In this document: positions 59,841 through 64,000 of the stretch, in pieces
Numbering within the stretch: position 1 is the stretch's first letter
Layout of the letters: each line of letters opens with the position of its first letter
NCBI RefSeq assembly: GCF_014204915.1
Contig: NZ_JACHMH010000001.1
Location: 2,604,001-2,668,000 of the forward strand
Reading direction: 5' to 3'
Origin: Crossiella cryophila
Lineage (GTDB): Bacteria; Actinomycetota; Actinomycetes; Mycobacteriales; Pseudonocardiaceae
DNA: 64,000 bases
Program-made: the position numbers and the translations under genes
The notes under the pieces: model-generated
The model's input: only the letters and a program-made list of their open reading frames with translations
Database searches by the model: none
Told to the model about the DNA's origin: nothing

Positions 59841-60448
59841 CCCTGTCCCGGCTGATTCTGTGGCGGCACGGTCAGACCGGCCACAACGCCTCGGGCCGGC
59901 TGCAGGGCCAGCTCGACGTCGAGTTGAACGACATCGGACTGGCCCAGGCCCGGCAGGCCGCGCCCCTGGTGGCGGCACTGGAACCCGATCTGCTGGTCAC
60001 CTCCGACTTACGCCGCGCGGCGGACACCGCGGCCGCGTTCACCGCGGTCACCGGGATGGCGCCGCGGGTGGACAAGCGACTGCGGGAGACCGACGTCGGC
60101 CAGTGGATGGGCATGTCTGGCGCGGAGGTCGAGGCCGACTGGCCGGGCGCGCTGGCGAACTGGCGGGCCGACCCGGCCTTCGCCCCACCCGGCGGCGAGA
60201 CCCGCCTGGAGGTGGCCGCCCGCGCGGTCGAGGTGGTCGCCGAACTGGACCTAACCCAGGACGGCACCGCCCTGCTGTGCGCGCACGGGGGTCTCATCAC
60301 CGGCCTGATCGGGCGGCTGCTGGGGCTGCCGGTGGAGCTGTGGCCGTCGCTGGGCGGCCTGAGCAACTGCCACTGGACCGTGCTGGCCAGGCGGGCCGAC
60401 GACATCAGGTGGCGGTTGCTCAGTCACAACGTGGGGGCGACTGGTTGA
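59837..60448 (+). CDS. gpgP: glucosyl-3-phosphoglycerate phosphatase (histidine phosphatase family)
   Basis: A 203-residue histidine phosphatase: RHGQTGHN with phospho-His11, the second Arg/Glu pair in SDLRRAADTA and RETDVGQWMGM, and catalytic LLCAHGGLITGL. By position (rsfS-gpgP-octT-degV) it matches mycobacterial Rv2419c, which dephosphorylates glucosyl-3-phosphoglycerate in methylglucose lipopolysaccharide synthesis. Some homologs are annotated only as phosphoglycerate mutases. It overlaps rsfS and octT by 4 nt each. Confidence 0.88.
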   Translation: MTLSRLILWRHGQTGHNASGRLQGQLDVELNDIGLAQARQAAPLVAALEPDLLVTSDLRRAADTAAAFTAVTGMAPRVDKRLRETDVGQWMGMSGAEVEADWPGALANWRADPAFAPPGGETRLEVAARAVEVVAELDLTQDGTALLCAHGGLITGLIGRLLGLPVELWPSLGGLSNCHWTVLARRADDIRWRLLSHNVGATG

Positions 60449-61161
60449 GCCGGGGACGCCTGCTGGTCCTCGGCGACTCGCTGGCCTTCCACGGGCCGGA
60501 GTACGCCCTGCCCGCGGACGATCCCCGGCTGTGGCCCAACATCGCCGCGGCCGGGCTGGACCGCGAGGCCGAACTGGTCGCCGGGTTCGGCTGGACCGCC
60601 CGGCACGGCTGGTGGGCCCTCACCGGGGATCCGCGGGTGTGGTCGCTGCTGCCCCGCACCGACGCCCTGGTGCTGGCCCTTGGCAGCATGGACACCCTGC
60701 CCAGCCCGCTGCCCACGTACCTGCGCGAGGGCCTGCGCCACCTGCGGCCCACGCCGGTCCGGCGCTTCGCCCGCGCCCGCTACCAGGCCGCCCAGCCGCA
60801 CCTGGCCCGCTTCCTGCGCGGCCGCCCGGTGGCCCTGCCGGCCCACCTCACCGTGTCCTACCTGGACCGCTGCCTGCAGGCGGTGCGCACCATCCGCCCC
60901 GACCTGCCGGTGATCGGCATGCTCCCGTCGGTGCACAACTCACCCGAGTACGGCCACGTCCACACCGGCCACGCCCCCGCGGTGGCGGCCCTGCGCACCT
61001 GGTCCGCCCGCACCCGGGTGCCGCTGCTCGACCTGCCCGCCCTGGTCCGCGCGCACATCTTCGACGGCGACGGCAACCCCGACGGCATGCACTGGGGATT
61101 TTCCGCACACGCCGAAGTCGGCACAGCGGTAGCGGACCTGCTCCGCCCGATGCTTCCGTAG
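60445..61161 (+). CDS. octT: diglucosylglycerate octanoyltransferase (SGNH family)
   Basis: A 238-residue SGNH-hydrolase-fold enzyme with catalytic Ser12 in LGDSLAFHG, LGSMDTLPSP (Gly/Asn-block equivalent), and the C-terminal NPDGMHWGFSAHAEVG providing the Asp-His pair. Position after gpgP and before degV matches mycobacterial Rv2418c (OctT), which octanoylates diglucosylglycerate early in methylglucose lipopolysaccharide synthesis. The start is a TTG at 60445 overlapping the gpgP stop (TTGA). Confidence 0.85.
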   Translation: MSRGRLLVLGDSLAFHGPEYALPADDPRLWPNIAAAGLDREAELVAGFGWTARHGWWALTGDPRVWSLLPRTDALVLALGSMDTLPSPLPTYLREGLRHLRPTPVRRFARARYQAAQPHLARFLRGRPVALPAHLTVSYLDRCLQAVRTIRPDLPVIGMLPSVHNSPEYGHVHTGHAPAVAALRTWSARTRVPLLDLPALVRAHIFDGDGNPDGMHWGFSAHAEVGTAVADLLRPMLP

Positions 61162-61164
61162 GCT
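61159..61164 (+). promoter_or_regulatory. -10 element TAGGCT, likely leaderless degV
   Basis: TAGGCT overlaps the octT stop codon and lies 8 nt before the degV GTG; no ribosome site is present. Confidence 0.4.
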
Positions 61165-61172
61165 GCGTCCCC

Positions 61173-62024
61173 GTGTCCGTCGCCGTGTTCACCGACTCCA
61201 CCGCGTACCTGCCGGAGGGCTTCGCGACCCGCCACGGCATCCACGAGGTGCCCCTGCACGTCACGGTGGACGGCGCCGGCGGCCTGGACGGCAAGGACAT
61301 CGGCCCCAGCGAGCTGGCCGCGGCCCTGGCCGAACGCCGCACCGTCACCACCTCCCGCCCCACCCCCGCCGAGTTCGCCACCGCCTACCGCCAGGCCCTG
61401 GAAGCAGGCGCCACCGCGGTCGTCTCCATCCACCTGTCCCGCGAACTCTCCGGCACCTGGGACGCCGCCCGCCTGGCCGCGCTGGAGGTGGGCCCCGACC
61501 GGGTCCGCGTGGTCGACTCCCGCTCCACCGCGATGGGCCTGGGCTTCGCCGTACTGGCAGCCGCCAAAGCCGCCACCCGGCAAGCCACCCCCGCCGAGGT
61601 GGAAGCGGTGGCCACCCACACCGCCACCCACACCAGAACCTTCTTCTGCCTGGAAACCCTCGAACACCTCCGCCGAGGCGGCCGAATAACCCCCACAGCA
61701 GCACTGCTGGGCACCGCCCTGTCGGTAAAACCCCTGCTACACGTGGAAAACGGCCGAATCCTCCCCCTGGAGAAGGTGCGAACCACCAGCCGAGCAGTAG
61801 CCCGCCTGGTCGACCTCGCCACCGAAGCCGCGGGCCAGGGCCCGGTAGAGGTGGCGGTCCACCACCTGGGCTCCCCCCAACGCGCGGCCGAACTGGCAGG
61901 CCGCCTCGACGAACGCCTCCCCGGCTGCGACGGCTGCGTCATCTCCGAGGTAGGCGCGGTAGTAGGCGCCCACACCGGCCCCGGCGTCCTGGGCGTAGTC
62001 GTCCTCCCACACCGCCCCCGCTAA
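61173..62024 (+). CDS. DegV-family fatty-acid-binding protein
   Basis: A 283-residue DegV protein: N-terminal FTDSTAYLPEG, TSRPTPAEF and HLSRELSGTWDAA loops that bind the fatty-acid carboxylate, and a C-terminal domain with RRGGRITPTAALLGTALSVKPLL. In bacteria such proteins deliver fatty acids to kinase FakA, but no fakA is here. The second half of the gene uses more A/T-ending codons than its neighbours. It is followed by a long repeat-rich intergenic region. Confidence 0.93.
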   Translation: MSVAVFTDSTAYLPEGFATRHGIHEVPLHVTVDGAGGLDGKDIGPSELAAALAERRTVTTSRPTPAEFATAYRQALEAGATAVVSIHLSRELSGTWDAARLAALEVGPDRVRVVDSRSTAMGLGFAVLAAAKAATRQATPAEVEAVATHTATHTRTFFCLETLEHLRRGGRITPTAALLGTALSVKPLLHVENGRILPLEKVRTTSRAVARLVDLATEAAGQGPVEVAVHHLGSPQRAAELAGRLDERLPGCDGCVISEVGAVVGAHTGPGVLGVVVLPHRPR

Positions 62025-62040
62025 CCCACCCACACTCGCC

Positions 62041-62072
62041 CCGGTCCCCGGTCCCCGGTCCCCGGTCCCCGG
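62041..62072. repeat. 7-bp tandem repeat (ccggtcc)
   Basis: About four and a half perfect 7-bp units in tandem directly after degV. Confidence 0.85.
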
Positions 62073-62183
62073 CCGCGCCGGCGCCGAGCCCTGCCTTGAG
62101 CCGTTCCGCACCTGCCCGCCTCGAACCCAGCCCCGCACCCCCGCGCGCCCAAGCCTCGTCATCCCCTTGACCCTGCACTCTCG

Positions 62184-62215
62184 GCCGCCCCGCCGCCCCG
62201 CCGCCCCGCCGCCCC
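62184..62215. repeat. 8-bp tandem repeat (gccgcccc)
   Basis: Four perfect contiguous 8-bp units, the second of three tandem arrays in this spacer. Confidence 0.85.
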
Positions 62216-62308
62216 GCCCCCGGTCGCCCTGCCGCCCCCTGGTCGCCCCGCCTCGCCGCCCTGGCCTCCGTTCGGCCGCCCCGGCCCGCCCCAGGCCCCA
62301 CCTCCCCC

Positions 62309-62353
62309 CTCGCCCTCGCCCCCCTCGCCCTCGCCCTCGCCCTCGCCCTCGCC
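62309..62353. repeat. 6-bp tandem repeat (ctcgcc)
   Basis: Seven ctcgcc units with one 3-nt interruption after the second. Likely slippage-prone. Confidence 0.85.
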
Positions 62354-62416
62354 GAGCGCGGCACCCTACACCACCCAACCCCCACCACCTCCCCCAACAA
62401 CCCCCTCAACCAGCAC

Positions 62417-62443
62417 TTATCCACAACACCCCACCTATCCACA
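62417..62443. promoter_or_regulatory. DnaA-box pair upstream of comEA
   Basis: A perfect box TTATCCACA (62417-62425) and a one-mismatch copy CTATCCACA (62435-62443), 18 bp apart start to start, about 55-80 bp before comEA. Confidence 0.5.
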
Positions 62444-62483
62444 GCCACCCCCGCCCCAGCTACCCCACACCCCCGCCCACCCC

Positions 62484-62489
62484 TAGCGT
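62484..62489 (+). promoter_or_regulatory. -10 element TAGCGT, likely leaderless comEA
   Basis: TAGCGT lies 7 nt before the comEA ATG, with no ribosome site. Confidence 0.45.
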
Positions 62490-62496
62490 CGATCCC

Positions 62497-63336
62497 ATGT
62501 GGCGCTTCCTCACCGCGGCAACCAACACCCGACGCGACCTCGCCCGGACCCGGTTGTCCGAACTGGCCGCCGCCGCACGCGCCAGACCCGGCCCTGACCC
62601 GCCCCCCGAACTGGACGGCATCAAAGTCATCCAGCTCGACGAGTCAGGCCACCAACTGCCGGCCCGGCCGTTGTCCCGCACCCCGAAGTGGCTTTCCCGG
62701 CTCCTGCCAAGGAGTCCGCGGGGAGTCAGGTGGGACCCCGGCCGGCTGGCGGCACTGGCGGTCGCGGTCGTCGCAGTCCTGGCTGTAGCGACGACCGCAC
62801 TGCTGGTGTGGCAGGACCGGCCGACCAGGGAGATGGCTCCGGAACTCTCCCCGTCGGCCGGTCCCGCCGTCCCTCCGACCACCAAACCCCCGACCACCAC
62901 CGGCGCCGGCGCCACCCTGGTGGTCAGCGTGGTCGGGAGGGTGACCAAACCCGGGCTGGTCACCCTCACCGAAGGGGCCCGCGTCGCCGACGCCGTCCAG
63001 GCGGCAGGCGGCGCACACCCGAACGTCGACCTCAACGGCCTCAACATGGCCCGCCGGTTGGCGGACGGGGAGCAGGTGCACGTCGGAATAACGCCGCCAC
63101 CCGAGCAGCCCCAGGACTCCCTGGGAATGCCACCCGGCGGCACCGCCAAAGTCAGCCTGAACAACGCGACCCTCGCCGCCCTGGACGCACTGCCAGGAGT
63201 AGGTCCCGTGACGGCGCAACGCATTGTCCAGTGGCGGACCAAGCACGGCCGTTTCACCTCGGTCGATCAGCTACGAGAGATCGAGGGCATCGGAGAGTCC
63301 CGCCTCGCCCGGCTCCGCGAGCTGGTGAGCCTCTGA
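62497..63336 (+). CDS. comEA: ComEA family DNA-binding competence protein
   Basis: A 279-residue protein: a cytoplasmic N-terminal region of about 85 residues, a TM helix (about 89-110), a Pro/Thr-rich linker, an SLBB-like domain (VVGRVTKPGLVTLTEGARVADAV) and a C-terminal double helix-hairpin-helix (LNNATLAALDALPGVGPVTAQRIV; IEGIGESRLARLREL) that binds DNA. It is expected to capture DNA outside the membrane for ComEC. The N-terminal extension is longer than in Bacillus. Its stop lies inside the left arm of a 17-bp hairpin, and comEC follows. Confidence 0.93.
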   Translation: MWRFLTAATNTRRDLARTRLSELAAAARARPGPDPPPELDGIKVIQLDESGHQLPARPLSRTPKWLSRLLPRSPRGVRWDPGRLAALAVAVVAVLAVATTALLVWQDRPTREMAPELSPSAGPAVPPTTKPPTTTGAGATLVVSVVGRVTKPGLVTLTEGARVADAVQAAGGAHPNVDLNGLNMARRLADGEQVHVGITPPPEQPQDSLGMPPGGTAKVSLNNATLAALDALPGVGPVTAQRIVQWRTKHGRFTSVDQLREIEGIGESRLARLRELVSL

Positions 63337-63371
63337 CCCAGCGCGCCAGGACCGGGCGCGCTGGGTCAGAG
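63331..63371 (+). terminator. 17-bp perfect hairpin at the comEA-comEC junction
   Basis: CTCTGACCCAGCGCGCC (63331-63347) pairs perfectly with 63355-63371 across a 7-nt loop. The comEA TGA is within the left arm. It may attenuate transcription into comEC. Confidence 0.65.
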
Positions 63372-63391
63372 CATCGAGGCAAGGGGCACAC

Positions 63392-64000
63392 ATGCGGAGA
63401 ACAAGTCGTCCGACGCGGCAGCTCGCCGTGGCCGACGCACGAGAAAGGGGAAAGCGTGCACCTGTATCCACGGCGAGAAGGCGCGGAAAGGAGGGAAGCG
63501 ACAACAGCGCACCGCGCGAACGACTTGTTCTCCGCGAGCCACCCGAACCACCGGACTCCGAGCCAACAACACCTTCCGGCCCGGACCTCCGTCTAGTCCC
63601 CGCCGCCCTGACCACCTGGGCGGTAACCCTGCTCGGCCTCCACACAGGCTGGCTCCCCGCCACCCTGGCCGCCGCGTTGCTCACCGCAACCGCGGCCACC
63701 GCCGCATGCCTCCTGCTCCGCCCCCACCCCAAACCCACCCACCCAACACCCACCCCACCCCCATCACCACCGGTCCACTCACCCCAAACCCCTGCCCCCC
63801 AACCCCTTTCACTCCTCCCACCCCAAACTCCCACACTCGAAACATCCCCCCTGCAAACCACCATCCCTCGAATCTCCCCACCCGAAACACCCGCCCCTCG
63901 ACCCGCCACATCCCAAACGCCCGCACCCCAAACGTGCACCCCCGAACCATCCCCGCCACAACCATCCGCCCCACAACCATCCGCCCCACAAACCGCCCCG
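63392..64000 (+). CDS. comEC: ComEC-type DNA uptake channel, N-terminal part
   Basis: The frame opens at an ATG (63392, AAGGGG 6 nt upstream) and stays open for 203 codons to the window edge. After a basic/Pro-rich N-terminal tail of about 64 residues, DLRLVPAALTTWAVTLLGLHTGW begins the ComEC membrane core, with a second helix LPATLAAALLTATAATAACLLL. A Pro/Thr/Gln-rich low-complexity segment of at least 90 residues (repeats of the QPSAP type) follows. Position directly after comEA supports the call. The N-terminal tail is encoded by a palindromic element (63394-63535). The gene is cut by the window end. Confidence 0.75.
   Translation, partial: MRRTSRPTRQLAVADARERGKRAPVSTARRRGKEGSDNSAPRERLVLREPPEPPDSEPTTPSGPDLRLVPAALTTWAVTLLGLHTGWLPATLAAALLTATAATAACLLLRPHPKPTHPTPTPPPSPPVHSPQTPAPQPLSLLPPQTPTLETSPLQTTIPRISPPETPAPRPATSQTPAPQTCTPEPSPPQPSAPQPSAPQTAP
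63394..63535. repeat. 142-bp nested palindromic element
   Basis: Three nested inverted repeats: 16-bp perfect outer arms (63394-63409 with 63520-63535), a 10-bp perfect middle pair (63422-63431 with 63468-63477) and a 5-bp inner pair (63437-63441 with 63455-63459). It looks like a MITE-type or foldback element, or a structured RNA. Confidence 0.6.

Larger units (their letters stand above)
62025..62496. other. 472-nt C-rich, repeat-rich noncoding region
   Basis: No gene is supported between degV and comEA. The plus strand is extremely C-rich and G-poor in places. It contains three different short tandem repeats, a DnaA-box pair and, at the end, the comEA -10 element. Confidence 0.6.

Noticed and set aside
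62184-62353. short-period repeats considered as a CRISPR array
   Set aside because: Units are 6-8 bp and contiguous, with no spacers, and no cas gene is present.

Overview
The window is high-GC DNA from an actinobacterium. GTG starts are frequent, codon third positions are mostly G or C, and the housekeeping gene order valS-folC-DUF4233-...-ndk-...-rne-rplU-rpmA-obgE-proB-...-proA-...-nadD-rsfS-gpgP-octT-degV-comEA-comEC matches the mycobacterial/pseudonocardial backbone. Genes of the methylglucose lipopolysaccharide pathway (gpgP, octT) and the accessory content point to a Pseudonocardiaceae-type genome. The species cannot be named from sequence alone.

Layout. 0-5.4 kb: end of a VOC protein, a two-gene ESX/WXG-type pair, an FdhF/YdeP molybdopterin oxidoreductase with a TIM-barrel isomerase-like gene, and a membrane-anchored protein of unknown function. 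5.5-13.1 kb: valS, then an overlapping trio (ImmA/IrrE-like metallopeptidase, MAB_1171c-type membrane protein, MpaB-type oxygenase), then a convergent two-component system. 13.2-15.9 kb: a flavin electron-transfer operon (ferric-reductase-like protein, FMN-binding protein, ApbE flavin transferase) divergent from that two-component system, with a four-copy 11-bp direct-repeat array between them. 15.9-17.7 kb: folC and DUF4233. 17.7-31.2 kb: accessory block separating DUF4233 from ndk, with a hypothetical protein, a small ORF, PhoD-like phosphatase, a second two-component system divergent from an MMPL transporter, a 1927-residue amylase-pullulanase fusion and a LapA-like protein. 31.3-34.5 kb: ndk and a three-gene ABC-2 exporter. 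34.5-42.4 kb: a probable 6C RNA, a DnaA-box pair, and the TIGR03960/TIGR03936 radical-SAM pair, split by three paralogous secreted S8 proteases on the opposite strand. 42.4-48.9 kb: rne, rplU, rpmA, obgE, proB. 48.9-54.4 kb: TetR with a divergent FAD monooxygenase, a RecQ-phosphoribosyltransferase fusion, proA. 54.4-58.5 kb: TetR, two tandem P450s and a 3Fe-4S ferredoxin, then a convergent nitroreductase. 58.6-64 kb: nadD, rsfS, gpgP, octT, degV, comEA and the start of comEC.

How it fits together: core translation, ribosome-assembly, proline, NAD and competence genes form the backbone, and regulated accessory modules sit between them. The best sequence-level regulatory signals are the 11-bp repeat array at 13.17 kb, twin TetR operators at 49.54 kb, structured leaders before rplU and nadD, paired DnaA boxes in three intergenic regions, and a recurrent -10 element placed 6-8 nt before start codons, which predicts leaderless transcripts. 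No CRISPR array, tRNA, rRNA, transposase or prophage was seen.
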